This document shows positions 35,883-45,456 of a DNA stretch of 64,000 nt, piece after piece. A program made the position numbers and the translations under genes. The stretch is from Massilia phosphatilytica (GTDB taxonomy: Bacteria; Pseudomonadota; Gammaproteobacteria; Burkholderiales; Burkholderiaceae_D). Position 1 is the stretch's first letter. Every line of letters begins with the position of its first letter. The DNA lies in contig NZ_PUIP01000004.1 in NCBI RefSeq assembly GCF_002968015.1, positions 62,001 through 126,000 of the forward strand, read 5' to 3'. The notes beneath the pieces were generated by a model. That model was given only the letters and a program-made list of their open reading frames with translations. It did no database searches and had not been told where the DNA came from.

Positions 35883-38756
35883 ATGCAACTGACTAGAATC
35901 GCAGCGGCAGCGCTGCTGCTGGCCGCAGGCGGCCACGCCCTCGCAGGCACGGTCCAGAAGACCGCCACGGGCATCGACGTGCGTCCGGACACCGGCGCCG
36001 CAAAGCTCGTGCGCCTCGAGCTGATGGCCGATAACATCGTCCACGTCGTCAAGCTCGACAAGGAAGGCAAGGCACTCACGCCGTCGCTGATGACGGTCGC
36101 AAAACCGTGCGGCTGCGCCTTCACCGTCGCGGACGGCAAGGATGCCGTGACTTTGAAGGCCAAGAAGATCTCGGCACAGGTGTCGCTGAAGGATGGCAAG
36201 GTCCGCTTCTTCGACGCGGCCGGCAAGGCCTTCCTGACGCAAGCCGCGGAAACCATCACGCCGGTCCAGGTGGGCGGCAAGCCGTTCCTCGCGATCAAGG
36301 AAGGTTTTAATTACGGCACGAAGGACGCGTTCTACGGCCTGGGCCAGCACCAGAACGCGCAGATGAACTACAACGGCGAAGACGTGCTGCTGCAGCAGCA
36401 CAACATGATCGCGTCGGTGCCGTTCGTCGTCTCGGACAAGAACTACGGCGTCCTGTGGGACAACAACGCCATCACGCGCTTTGGCGACGCGAAGCCGTAC
36501 GCGTGGCTGTCGCGCGACCTCGCACTGACGGACGACCAGGGCAAGCCGGGCGGCCTCACGGCGCGCTACTACATCGACGGCAAGCTCGCGCTGACCCGGC
36601 AGGAAAAGGACATCGCCTACCAGTTCCTGAAGGACGTCGAGGAGTTCTGGCCGAAGGAACTGCCGCCGATGAAGGCGCTGGGCGGCAAGGACGTCAAGGT
36701 CGTGTGGGACGGTGCCATGGCGAGCCCGAAAGCGGGCGTGCACAAGATGCAGTTGTACGCGTCGGACTATGCGACCCTGAGCATCGACGGCAAGCAGATC
36801 ATGGACGTGTGGCGCCAGGGCTGGAACCCGTGGTACCACAACTTCGAAGTGAAGTTCGCGGCGAACAAGCCGGTCAAGCTGCATCTCGAATGGAAACCGT
36901 CGGGCGGCATGGTCGCGATGACGCATAACGACCCGCTGCCGGCACCGGAGCGCCATTCGCTGACGATGTCGTCGGAGATCGCCGAAGCCGTCAATTATTA
37001 CGTGATCAGCGGCGACAGCATGGACAATGTCATCGGCGGCTACCGCACGCTGACGGGCCAGCAGCCGATGATGCCGAAGTGGGCGTACGGCTTCTGGCAG
37101 TCGCGCCAGCGCTACGAGACGCAGCAGCAGTTGCTGGACACCGTGGCGGAATACCGCAAGCGCGGCTGGCCGCTGGATAACATCGTGCAGGACTGGTTCT
37201 ACTGGCCGGAAGACGGCTGGGGCTCGCACGACTTTGACAAGGTCCGCTTCCCGGATCCGCAGGGCATGGTCGACGCGGTGCACAAGCAGCACGCGCACAT
37301 CATGATTTCCATCTGGGGCAAGTTCTACGCCAATACCGACAACTACAAGGAGCTGGCGGCGAAGGGCCACATGTGGACGAAGAACGTCGAGGACGGCGCG
37401 CTGGACTGGGTCGGCAATGGCTACAAGAACAGCCACTACGATCCGTACACGCAGGAAGCGCGCGACATCTACTATCGCCAGATGCAGAACAAGCTGGTGG
37501 CGAAAGGCTTCGACGCCTGGTGGATGGACAATACGGAACCGGACGTGCTGTCGAACTCGCGCCTGGAAGATTTCAAGAAGTTGATCGGCCCGACCGTCTA
37601 CGGCCCCGGCGAGATCACGTTCAACCCGTACAGCCTCGTGCACTCGGGCGGCATGGTCGACGGCCTGCGCCGCGACCAGCCGGATAAACGCCAGTTCATC
37701 CTCTCGCGTTCGGGCTTCGCCGGCATCCAGCGCAACTCGGTGGCCGTGTGGAGCGGCGATACGGCGGGCCGCTGGAACAACCTGTACGACCAGATCGCGT
37801 CGGGCGTGAACTTCTCGATGTCCGGCATCCCGAACTGGACGCATGACATCGGTGGCTATGCGCAGGAAAACAGGTTCCAGTACGGCGACGTGGGCTCGGC
37901 GCAGGAAAACCGCACCACGACGGGCGGCCAGGCCAAGCCGGAAGACATGAAGGAATGGCGCGAGCTGAACCTGCGCTGGTTCCAGTTCGGCGCGTTCTCG
38001 CCGCTGTTCCGTTCGCACGGCGAAGTCGTCAAGCGCGAGATCTATAACATCGCGGCCGGCGACGACGCGATGCGCGATTCGATGGTGGGCTACCTGAAGC
38101 TGCGCTACCGCCTGATGCCGTACATTTATTCGATGGCGGCCGATACGCACTATGCCAACGGCACCATGATGCGCGGCCTCGTGATGGACTTCCCGCAGGA
38201 CGACAAGGTCAAGAACATCAAGGACCAGTACCTGTTCGGCCACGCGTTGATGGTCGCGCCGGTAACGTCGTACGGCGCGCGCGAGCGGACCGTCTACTTC
38301 CCGGCGGGTGCGGACTGGTATGACTTCGATACCGGCAAGCGCTACGCGGGCGGCACCAGCGCCACGGTGGCGGCCCCGCTGGACCGCATTCCGGTGTTCG
38401 TGCGCACCGGCGCCGTGATCCCGACCGGCCCCGTCACGCAATACGTCGACGAGAAGCCGGACGCGCCGATCGTGCTGCAGGTGTATGCCGGCGCCAACGG
38501 CCAGGCAAGCCTGTACGAGGACGATGGCGTGACCAATGCGTACGAGCGCGGTGAGTTCAGCCGCATCCCGTTCAGCTACGACGACAAGGCGGGCACCGTC
38601 ACGATCGGCGCGCGCAGCGGCCAGTACAAGGGCATGCCGCAGACGCGCCAGATCAAGGTGCGCGTGCTGCGTGCCGGCGTCGCGACGAGCGCCGACATGG
38701 ACGCGTTTGATAAGACCGTGACCTATGACGGCAAGCCCGTTACCGTGAAGCTGTGA
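35883..38756 (+). CDS. GH31 alpha-xylosidase with PA14 insert
   Basis: A 957-residue secreted enzyme with signal peptide ending at GGHALA. Domain order is an N-terminal beta-sandwich (~25-230), a PA14-like insert (~235-350, with YASDYATLSIDGKQIMD), the catalytic barrel with nucleophile Asp549 in WWMDNTEPD and acid/base Asp626 in SGDTAGRW, then C-terminal beta domains ending in a DUF5110-type sheet. The PA14 insertion is the feature of alpha-xylosidases that work on long xyloglucan oligosaccharides. It removes unsubstituted xylose from the non-reducing end. Its stop overlaps the GTG start of the GH26 gene. Confidence 0.95.
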   Translation: MQLTRIAAAALLLAAGGHALAGTVQKTATGIDVRPDTGAAKLVRLELMADNIVHVVKLDKEGKALTPSLMTVAKPCGCAFTVADGKDAVTLKAKKISAQVSLKDGKVRFFDAAGKAFLTQAAETITPVQVGGKPFLAIKEGFNYGTKDAFYGLGQHQNAQMNYNGEDVLLQQHNMIASVPFVVSDKNYGVLWDNNAITRFGDAKPYAWLSRDLALTDDQGKPGGLTARYYIDGKLALTRQEKDIAYQFLKDVEEFWPKELPPMKALGGKDVKVVWDGAMASPKAGVHKMQLYASDYATLSIDGKQIMDVWRQGWNPWYHNFEVKFAANKPVKLHLEWKPSGGMVAMTHNDPLPAPERHSLTMSSEIAEAVNYYVISGDSMDNVIGGYRTLTGQQPMMPKWAYGFWQSRQRYETQQQLLDTVAEYRKRGWPLDNIVQDWFYWPEDGWGSHDFDKVRFPDPQGMVDAVHKQHAHIMISIWGKFYANTDNYKELAAKGHMWTKNVEDGALDWVGNGYKNSHYDPYTQEARDIYYRQMQNKLVAKGFDAWWMDNTEPDVLSNSRLEDFKKLIGPTVYGPGEITFNPYSLVHSGGMVDGLRRDQPDKRQFILSRSGFAGIQRNSVAVWSGDTAGRWNNLYDQIASGVNFSMSGIPNWTHDIGGYAQENRFQYGDVGSAQENRTTTGGQAKPEDMKEWRELNLRWFQFGAFSPLFRSHGEVVKREIYNIAAGDDAMRDSMVGYLKLRYRLMPYIYSMAADTHYANGTMMRGLVMDFPQDDKVKNIKDQYLFGHALMVAPVTSYGARERTVYFPAGADWYDFDTGKRYAGGTSATVAAPLDRIPVFVRTGAVIPTGPVTQYVDEKPDAPIVLQVYAGANGQASLYEDDGVTNAYERGEFSRIPFSYDDKAGTVTIGARSGQYKGMPQTRQIKVRVLRAGVATSADMDAFDKTVTYDGKPVTVKL

Positions 38757-39853
38757 AGCGCAGTCTCTTCTGCGCGATGCTGTTCGCACTGGCCGGGTCG
38801 GCCAGTGCGGCATCCCCGCGCGCGGCGCCCGTCGACGCGCAGGTGGATGCCCGCACGCGCGCCGCATACACCTGGCTCGTGCAGACCTGGGGCCGGCAAA
38901 CCATCGCCGGCCAGCAGGACCTGACGTGGAACGACAGCGTCGACATGGCGCGGCGCGTGTTCGACGACACCGGCAAGTATCCCGCGCTGATGGGGTTCGA
39001 CTTCATGAACACGTGGCAGAAGGGCGATGGCGCGCACCAGGTGAATGAAGCCATCGCCTGGGCGCGCCGCGGCGGCCTCGTGACGTTCTGCTGGCACTGG
39101 CGCGACCCGGCGGCGCCGGGCGGCACGCAGGGCAACTTCTATGCGCGCGAGCCGGATGCGCACAAGAACACGGTGTTCACGATTCCCATGCGCGACGGCC
39201 GTCTGGACACGTCCAGCCCCGCGGGCCGGCAGATCGATGCCGGCATCGACCGCGTGGCCGTGGAACTTGCGAAGCTGCAGGCGGCCGGCGTGACGGTGCT
39301 CTGGCGGCCGTTGCACGAAGCGTCCGGCAGCAATGGCGACGGCTGGTTCTGGTGGGGCCGCAAGCGCGCGGACGGCGTATCGAACGCGGACGCGTACGTG
39401 CAGCTGTACCGCCACATGTTCGATCGCCTCGTGCACGACCACGGCCTGCACAACCTGATCTGGGTGTGGAACGGCCAGGACGCGGCCTGGTATCCGGGCG
39501 ACGACGTCGTCGACATCACGGGTTACGACGTGTACGATGAGCGCGACCGCAAGGCGTACCGGTCGCAGGTCGACACGTACCGCCGCATGGCCGCCATCGG
39601 CTCCGCGACCAAGCCCGTGGCCATGACCGAGAACAGCTACATGCCCGATCCCGACAACATGCGGCGCGACGGCGCGCGTTGGCTGTGGTTCCTGACGTGG
39701 AACGACGGCCGGGCACCCGCCGGCACGTCCGACAAGGATAATTTCTGGACCGGCAACTATTACAACAACGCGGCGCACAAGACGAAGGTGTATCACCACC
39801 CCGACGTGATCACGCTCGACAAGCTGCCCGCATTCCTGAAAGCTCCCCAATGA
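38753..39853 (+). CDS. GH26 beta-mannanase-family enzyme
   Basis: A 366-residue secreted protein starting at GTG 38753 with a 4-base GTGA overlap with GH31; signal peptide ends at SASA. The GH26 barrel has acid/base Glu189 in WRPLHEASG and nucleophile Glu293 in AMTENSYMPD, with WVWNGQD and YPGDDVVDITGYD between them, the usual GH26 order. Family members mostly hydrolyse beta-mannan. Here it is translationally coupled to xyloglucan enzymes and to a CE2-like deacetylase, so it may link mannan and xyloglucan use. Single-domain length is normal for the family. Confidence 0.92.
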   Translation: MKRSLFCAMLFALAGSASAASPRAAPVDAQVDARTRAAYTWLVQTWGRQTIAGQQDLTWNDSVDMARRVFDDTGKYPALMGFDFMNTWQKGDGAHQVNEAIAWARRGGLVTFCWHWRDPAAPGGTQGNFYAREPDAHKNTVFTIPMRDGRLDTSSPAGRQIDAGIDRVAVELAKLQAAGVTVLWRPLHEASGSNGDGWFWWGRKRADGVSNADAYVQLYRHMFDRLVHDHGLHNLIWVWNGQDAAWYPGDDVVDITGYDVYDERDRKAYRSQVDTYRRMAAIGSATKPVAMTENSYMPDPDNMRRDGARWLWFLTWNDGRAPAGTSDKDNFWTGNYYNNAAHKTKVYHHPDVITLDKLPAFLKAPQ

Positions 39854-40929
39854 AACGACTGACCAAGACCTTCGTCCTGGCCGCGCTGCTGCATGCCGGC
39901 CTCGCTTCCGCCGGCGTGGCCGTCGCGCCCAGCGACAAGCACCTGCTGTACACAGGCCGCATCGACTTCGCGCAGGCGGACGCCCCCGTCATCACGTGGC
40001 CGAACACCGCCATCGCCGGCAACTTCACGGGCACGTCGCTGTCCGTCACGCTGGACGACGAGAAGGGCAAGAACTACTTCAACGTCTTCATCGACGGCGA
40101 CACGGCGAGCCCGCTGATCATCGAAGCGGGCCAGGGATCGAAGAAGTACGACGTGATCGCCGGCCTGGCGCCGGGCAAGCACAGCTTCCTGATCACCAAG
40201 CGCACGGAAGGCGAGGAGGGTGCGACCGTGTTCCGCGGCCTGGAACTGGCGGACGGCGGCCAGATACTGGCACCGCCGGCGCGTCCCAAGCGCCGCATCG
40301 AATTCTTCGGCGATTCCATCACGAGCGGCATGGGTGACGAAGCCCCGATGAACGGCCGCGATGACGTCGGCCGCGACAAGAACAGCTTCCTGTCGTACGC
40401 CGGCATCACGGCGCGCAACCTGAATGCGGAACTGCACCAGACGTCGCAGAGCGGCATCGGCGTCATGATCAGTTGGTTCCCGTTCACGATGCCGGACTTC
40501 TACGACCAGCTCAGCGCCGTCGGCAACAACGACACGCATTGGGATTTTTCCGGCTGGACGCCGGACGTCGTCGTCATCAACCTGCTGCAGAACGACCGCT
40601 GGCTGGTCGGCGACCAGCACAAGCTGCAACCGGAACCGGACGACGCCGGCCGCGTGGCCGCGTACGAAACGTTCGTCAAGCGCATCCGCCAGCTGTACCC
40701 GAAGGCCTACATCGTGTGCGCGCTGGGCAGCATGGATGCGACCAGGCCGGGGTCGCAGTGGCCCGGCTATATCAAGTCGGCGGTGGAAGACATGCGCAAG
40801 GGCGGCGACCAGCGCATCGATACCGTGTTCTTTCCGTTCACCGGTTATGGACAGCATCCGCGCCTGAAGCACCAGCGTGACAATGCCGCGATCCTGACGG
40901 CGTTCATCAAGAAGAAAATGAACTGGTAG
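39850..40929 (+). CDS. CE2-like acetylesterase (hemicellulose deacetylase)
   Basis: A 359-residue secreted esterase, overlapping GH26 by ATGA. Signal peptide ends near GLASAG. Residues ~25-140 form an N-terminal beta-sheet domain (HLLYTGRIDF ... GNFTGTSLSVTLDD), and residues ~145-359 an SGNH hydrolase with Ser156 in FFGDSITSG and His336 in GQHPRLKH. That two-domain layout is typical of CE2, whose members deacetylate glucomannan and xylooligosaccharides. Coupling to GH26 supports a role on acetylated mannan, though acetyl groups on xyloglucan galactose are an alternative. Confidence 0.88.
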   Translation: MKRLTKTFVLAALLHAGLASAGVAVAPSDKHLLYTGRIDFAQADAPVITWPNTAIAGNFTGTSLSVTLDDEKGKNYFNVFIDGDTASPLIIEAGQGSKKYDVIAGLAPGKHSFLITKRTEGEEGATVFRGLELADGGQILAPPARPKRRIEFFGDSITSGMGDEAPMNGRDDVGRDKNSFLSYAGITARNLNAELHQTSQSGIGVMISWFPFTMPDFYDQLSAVGNNDTHWDFSGWTPDVVVINLLQNDRWLVGDQHKLQPEPDDAGRVAAYETFVKRIRQLYPKAYIVCALGSMDATRPGSQWPGYIKSAVEDMRKGGDQRIDTVFFPFTGYGQHPRLKHQRDNAAILTAFIKKKMNW

Positions 40930-40960
40930 AGCACGCGTGCACATCGCTCCCGCGCAGGCG

Positions 40961-40984
40961 GGGTAGCGCCCCCGGCGCTATCCC
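40961..40984. terminator. Bidirectional hairpin between convergent genes
   Basis: GGGTAGCGCC (40961-40970) and GGCGCTA-t-CCC (40974-40984) form a 10-bp stem with one bulge between the convergent CE2 and lipoprotein genes. There is no clear T-tract on either side. Confidence 0.5.
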
Positions 40985-40989
40985 GTGTG

Positions 40990-41544
40990 TTACGAGCTGC
41001 CGGATTTACATTGCCCGCCCTTCGCCACGGCAATCAGCTTATCGACCTTTTCTTGCCAACGGGCTCGCTCTGTTGCATCCTCTGCCTGGACAGCCCGCCG
41101 GGCGTACGATGTCATGTCCCTTGCCATGTCAGCGCATGGGCCCTTGGGAACAAGAAATTCGTCGTCGATTTCTTTGGAGACGAGATTCGCATCGTGCAGT
41201 ACTGCCATCATCTGTCGCCTTGCTTCTTTTTCCCTCGCAGCCATTCCAGGATGGGCAGCATGTTTGAGACTCGTTTCGTTACAGAAGTCTTCGGTTAGCT
41301 TCCGGGCCGCCCAGCCATAGTCGCGCTTTTCCATGATGGCCCAGCTCGAGCCGGCGTAACCGCCGGCGCCATTTTTAACGCTGTATTCGAGGCACTTGAA
41401 ATTCTTGTATGTGATTGACTCCTCGAACGTCACGGAATCAGGGTCGTGCAGATATCCCTTGAGCGCTGCCTGGGCCTCGCTATCGGACTTGCTGCATCCG
41501 GCCAGTCCAAGACACACTGCAAGAGCGAGTAACAGCATCCTCAT
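40990..41544 (-). CDS. Small lipoprotein of unknown function
   Basis: A 184-residue protein with lipoprotein signal peptide and lipobox LAGC at residues 14-17. No enzyme motif is visible. The mature part is charged and mostly helical (KEARRQMMAVL, RRAVQAEDATERARW) with several Cys (KCLEY, EDFC, GPCAD, GQCKS) that could form disulphides. Its base composition is visibly more A/T-rich than its neighbours, suggesting later insertion or weak codon optimisation. It lies between CE2 and GH9 genes of the xyloglucan locus but shows no link to sugar use. I do not recognise the family. Confidence 0.7.
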   Translation of the reverse strand: MRMLLLALAVCLGLAGCSKSDSEAQAALKGYLHDPDSVTFEESITYKNFKCLEYSVKNGAGGYAGSSWAIMEKRDYGWAARKLTEDFCNETSLKHAAHPGMAAREKEARRQMMAVLHDANLVSKEIDDEFLVPKGPCADMARDMTSYARRAVQAEDATERARWQEKVDKLIAVAKGGQCKSGSS

Positions 41545-41622
41545 AGATCCAGGAATAAAAGTTTCGATGGATCAAGTTTAGCATTACCAGTAGTCGACCC
41601 TGTCTTCGTCAGCCGCTCCTGG

Positions 41623-43350
41623 TCATCGCTCGAGCGACTGCAACGCTGCCGCCACGTACACGAGCGGTGCGTTCCAGTTGATCGCGATCTCGTTGCTGGC
41701 GTAGCTGCACCCGTGGTCCAGGTACGACAGGGCCGGCTGCTTCGATGCGTACGACACGCCGCGGCAATCCTTGGCGTCCTGCTGGCCCGGGTTCGGACCG
41801 CCCGCGAGCCAGCCGGGGACCGGTGCGGCGATGCCGTCCGCTTCCGACGGACGGTGGTGCGGATGCATCGTGGAGCGCGCGCCGAAGCCCGTCACGTAGC
41901 TGATGCCGAGCGGATTGCGGCCCAGCGTGTAGTCGAGTGCCGACTGCGCCGCGTTCAGGTAGTCGGCCTTGTTCGTGAGGCGATAGGCCTGCACGAGCAT
42001 CATGGCCTGGTTCAGCGCGACGGCATTGCTGCCCCAGACGAACTCGGACTTCGCCATCGACAGCCGCGCGGGCGACGCCTGCCAGCGCGCCAGCAGCGTG
42101 TCGGCCGCGGCGAGGATCTGCTTGCGGGCGACATCCGCGTCTTCCGGCTTCTTGAGGTGCGCGCGCTGCTGCGCGAGCGAGATCCAGCCGAGCGGACGCA
42201 CGTCGCTCCAGCCGGGCTCCGTCTGCCCGCCCGGCGCGGCCGCGAGGGCGCGGGTGCGGTACTCGTCCTTGCCCGTCGCGATGTACAGTTCGGACGCGGC
42301 CCAGGAGAATTCGTCGTCGACCTTCTCGTCGCCATACGTGCCGGTCTGGATGTCGGAGGGCTGGCGGTACAGGACGGCCGGATGCGCGACGGCCCAACGC
42401 CACGCGCTTTCCGCCGCGGCGAGGTAGCGCTGCGAACGGCCGGGCGCCTTGGCGTCGAACGGTGCCAGCACGCGGCTTGCCGTCGCCATCACGGCCGCGA
42501 AATCGAGCGCCGCGGCGGTCGTCTTCTGCACGACGTAGCGCGGCGCGGTCGCGCGGTCCGGCATCACCATGCCATCGAAGCTCTTGTTCGTCAGCTTGTG
42601 GTACACGCCGCCGTCGTCCGGGTCCTGCATCGTGATCATCCAGTCGAGGTTCCACTGCACCTCGTTCAGGAGGTCGGGCACGCCGTTGCCCGATTCCGGC
42701 ACGTTCACGGCGAGCTTGTCGAACCAGGCCGGAAAGTGTTCGTAGGCGGCCAGCAGCGTGTACGTGCTGATGCCGGAGTTGACGATGTATTTGTTGTAGT
42801 CGCCCGCGTCGTACCAGCCTTTCGGGCTCTTGATGACGGTGCCGGCCGGGCGCTTGGCGGAGGCGGCGGATTCGTGCACGAGCACCTTGTCGTCCGGGTG
42901 GCCCAGCGGCCGCGCGTACGGGCCCGCGATGCGCGCATCGAGCGCGATGCTCGCGCGGTTCAGCGTGTAGGCGCGGATGGCGCCGGCGTCCAGTGCGCGA
43001 TACGGTTCGGGACCGATGGCGAACACGGGCGAATCCGGCTGGCCCGCCACCGTCACGCGGTAGCTGCCGGCCGTGCGCAGGCTGGAAAAGTCGGCGATGC
43101 GCACGCTTTCGCCCGAGGCATCCCACGACGCGGCCGGACCCAGCGCGCCTTCGAATACGGCCTTGCCGCTGGCGGCGTCGACAACCTTGAAGCGCTCGTT
43201 CGCGCCGGCCGGCACGACCGCCAGTTTCTGCGCGGCCGGCAGGAAGCCGAGCTGGTTCACTTCGATGCCGGCCGCAGCGTGTGCAGCGGCCGTTGCGAAG
43301 AAGGCGGCGCAGGCGAGGGCGGTGGGAAGGCGCGGGCGCGACGAATACAT
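41623..43350 (-). CDS. GH9 endoglucanase with N-terminal Ig-like domain
   Basis: A 575-residue secreted endo-beta-1,4-glucanase with signal peptide ending at AHAAA. Residues ~28-115 are the CelD_N Ig-like domain (IEVNQLGFLPAAQKLAVV), and residues ~130-575 the (alpha/alpha)6 barrel. Catalytic landmarks are WYDAGDYNKY (base Asp pair), MHPHHRPS and the acid Glu in YASNEIAINWN. GH9 enzymes cleave cellulose, mixed-linkage glucan or xyloglucan. A perfect TGAAATCGATTTCA palindrome lies 26 bp before its start codon, tying it to the xyloglucan regulon. Start chosen on an AAGGAGA site. Confidence 0.94.
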   Translation of the reverse strand: MYSSRPRLPTALACAAFFATAAAHAAAGIEVNQLGFLPAAQKLAVVPAGANERFKVVDAASGKAVFEGALGPAASWDASGESVRIADFSSLRTAGSYRVTVAGQPDSPVFAIGPEPYRALDAGAIRAYTLNRASIALDARIAGPYARPLGHPDDKVLVHESAASAKRPAGTVIKSPKGWYDAGDYNKYIVNSGISTYTLLAAYEHFPAWFDKLAVNVPESGNGVPDLLNEVQWNLDWMITMQDPDDGGVYHKLTNKSFDGMVMPDRATAPRYVVQKTTAAALDFAAVMATASRVLAPFDAKAPGRSQRYLAAAESAWRWAVAHPAVLYRQPSDIQTGTYGDEKVDDEFSWAASELYIATGKDEYRTRALAAAPGGQTEPGWSDVRPLGWISLAQQRAHLKKPEDADVARKQILAAADTLLARWQASPARLSMAKSEFVWGSNAVALNQAMMLVQAYRLTNKADYLNAAQSALDYTLGRNPLGISYVTGFGARSTMHPHHRPSEADGIAAPVPGWLAGGPNPGQQDAKDCRGVSYASKQPALSYLDHGCSYASNEIAINWNAPLVYVAAALQSLER

Positions 43351-43375
43351 GCAGTCTCCTTGGATCTTATGAAAT

Positions 43376-43389
43376 TGAAATCGATTTCA
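43376..43389 (-). promoter_or_regulatory. AATCGATTTCA box 3 (perfect palindrome) before GH9
   Basis: TGAAATCGATTTCA is a perfect 14-bp palindrome, the best copy of the box seen at 24361, 28741 and 58852. Its spacing of 26 bp to the GH9 ATG suits repression. Confidence 0.7.
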
Positions 43390-43458
43390 TCCTACCCCGT
43401 CCGCGAAAGTAAAGTCAATCATCCAATCGCGAACGGCGGCCGTCAATACAGGCGCCGT

Positions 43459-44370
43459 TTACTTCGGCGCGGCGCGCGGCCGGCGCGCGGCGAGCCAGTC
43501 GACCGTAATGCTCGCCAGGGCGATGCGCTTGTCCGCGAACGCATGGTCGCTGGGCAGCGTGACGGCCTGCACCTGCGCGCCGCGCTGGCCCCGGAACGCC
43601 GCCGCCAGCGGTGCCACCTGGGCCGCGTTGCCGTGTTCCGCCGCGACGATCAGCACGGGTTTGCGCGCCAGCGCGGGCGCCGTGTCGAGCAGGTCCCAGT
43701 CCTGCGCATGGCGTTCCGCTTCTGCGACCAGCCGCGCGGCGTCCGTGCCGGCAAGGCTGTTGCCGAAGTCGTCGCCCAGGTCGGCGATGGCGTCCTGGCG
43801 CGTCTCGGGATGCGCGGCCACATGCTTGCCGGTGGCGCCGATGTTCCAAGGGTCGAGCAGCACGACGCCGGCGACATCGTCGTGCGTGGCCGCGTAGCGC
43901 GCGGCAAAGAAGCCGCCCATGCTGTGGCCCGCGATGACGATACGCTGCGGGTCGATGCCGAACTGGGCGATGGTGTCCGGCTGGCGCAGGAACGCCATCG
44001 CGGCCTCGACGTCCTCGCCCGCGCCCGCGAGCGTGAAGCGTCCGGGCGAGCCCCAGCTGCCGCGGTAGTGCAGGGTCAGCACGTTCCAGCCCGCGCGCCG
44101 CACCGCTTGCGCGAGATCCAGGTTCTGTTCGTTGCCGGGCAAGCCGTGCAGCAGCACCATCGTCGGCTTCGGCCCGGCGCCCGCGGCCAGCATGAACAGG
44201 GCGTTCATGCCGCCGCCGTGCGACAGGACCAGCACCTGGCGGTTGCGCGCGGGGTGGGCGGCGTCGCGCGGCGGGTCGGCGATGACGGCGCGTGGCACGG
44301 TGGCCGTGGCGGCGAAGGCGGGGGCGGTCAACACGGTGGCGAGGAGGGCGGCGGCGAGGTGTTTCTGCAT
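43459..44370 (-). CDS. Secreted alpha/beta hydrolase
   Basis: A 303-residue protein. The ATG ending at 44370 has an AAAGGAAA site and a signal peptide ending at APAFA; the frame extends upstream without a ribosome site. The fold signature is clear: oxyanion region HGLPGNEQN, nucleophile elbow GHSMGG, acid Asp near VVLLDPW or AAEHGN, and the His in PSDHAFAD. The substrate is unknown; it could be a feruloyl- or acetyl-esterase or an unrelated lipase-like enzyme. It is 108 bp upstream of GH9 on the same strand, with the GH9 operator between them. Confidence 0.82.
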   Translation of the reverse strand: MQKHLAAALLATVLTAPAFAATATVPRAVIADPPRDAAHPARNRQVLVLSHGGGMNALFMLAAGAGPKPTMVLLHGLPGNEQNLDLAQAVRRAGWNVLTLHYRGSWGSPGRFTLAGAGEDVEAAMAFLRQPDTIAQFGIDPQRIVIAGHSMGGFFAARYAATHDDVAGVVLLDPWNIGATGKHVAAHPETRQDAIADLGDDFGNSLAGTDAARLVAEAERHAQDWDLLDTAPALARKPVLIVAAEHGNAAQVAPLAAAFRGQRGAQVQAVTLPSDHAFADKRIALASITVDWLAARRPRAAPK

Positions 44371-44491
44371 GCGTTTTCCTTTCGTTGGACGGACATCGAT
44401 TCTTGCGATCATAAATCGTTCCACGGTCCGTTGCCTGCCTCCGCCCATCCGGGCAATAATGCACCCATCGAACTAATTATCGGAGACAGCT

Positions 44492-45409
44492 GTGAAACCA
44501 TCCCTCCTGTTGTGCGCACTGGCGCTCGCCGGCGGCAACGCGCTCGCCGAACCAGGCAGCCGTTTCGACGTCGCCGTCACGGTCGACGACCTGCCGTCGC
44601 ACGGCGCCAAGCCGGCCGACGTCACGCGGGCCGACATCGCCCGCTCGCACATCGAGACGTTCAAGAAGCACGGCGTGCCCGAGGCCTGGGGCTTCGTGAA
44701 TGCCGTCGCCCTCGTCAACGATCCGGGCAGCGACGCCGCGCTGGACGTGTGGCGCAAGGCGGGCTACCCGCTCGGCAACCACGGGTACACGCACATGGGC
44801 CTGTCCGGTGCGGCATCGGCGGAGGCATGGGAAGCCGACGTGCGCGCGAACGAACCCACGCTGGAAAAATACATGGCCGGCAAGGACTGGCACGTGATGC
44901 GCTACCCGTTCCTGGATGCGGGCGGCAAGGGTCAACGTCACGACGAGACGCTGGCCTGGCTGAAGGCGCGCGGCTACCGCGTCGCGGAGGCCACCCTGGG
45001 CTTCGACGACTGGGCTTATACGGACACGTACGCGCGCTGCGTCGCGAAGGGCGACCAGGCCGCGATCGAGGGGATGAAGACGAGCTACTTCCGGCGCGTC
45101 GACCAGCAGCTGGCGCGCTTCAAGGCGATGTCGGCGCGCGTGTACGGCCGCATGATCCCGCAGGTGCTGCTCACCCACATGGGCGCCTGGAGCGCGGTCA
45201 CCTTGCCGGAAGTGATGAAGCGGCTGGACGCGGCCGGCGCGCACTATGTGACGCTGGACCAGGTCCAGTCCGACCCCGCGTACCGCACGCCGAGCCCGCG
45301 CGCGGGCCACGGCGAGATGATCGAGCGGCACGCGGGGGATGCGGGGATCGACCTCGCCGGCCTGCCGACCGTTGAACCGGTGGGCAACCTGGACGCGCTG
45401 TGCCGCTGA
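44492..45409 (+). CDS. Polysaccharide deacetylase-family protein (NodB fold)
   Basis: A 305-residue exported protein starting at GTG 44492 after a CGGAGA site; signal peptide ends at NALA. The NodB-type barrel has the catalytic/metal Asp pair in VTVDDLPSHG, the metal His pair in GNHGYTHMG and the RYPFLD motif corresponding to the family's RxPY region. Members remove N- or O-acetyl groups from chitin, peptidoglycan or xylan (CE4). It is divergent from the alpha/beta hydrolase and is not obviously tied to the downstream oxidase operon. Confidence 0.85.
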   Translation: MKPSLLLCALALAGGNALAEPGSRFDVAVTVDDLPSHGAKPADVTRADIARSHIETFKKHGVPEAWGFVNAVALVNDPGSDAALDVWRKAGYPLGNHGYTHMGLSGAASAEAWEADVRANEPTLEKYMAGKDWHVMRYPFLDAGGKGQRHDETLAWLKARGYRVAEATLGFDDWAYTDTYARCVAKGDQAAIEGMKTSYFRRVDQQLARFKAMSARVYGRMIPQVLLTHMGAWSAVTLPEVMKRLDAAGAHYVTLDQVQSDPAYRTPSPRAGHGEMIERHAGDAGIDLAGLPTVEPVGNLDALCR

Positions 45410-45456
45410 AGGCGTAGCAGGGCGGTATCTCAGCCGCCATTCGTGCGCGGGAACGG

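Noticed and set aside
45421..45438. GGCGG/CCGCC hairpin after the polysaccharide deacetylase gene
   Set aside because: Only a 5-bp stem without a T-tract; too weak to call a terminator.
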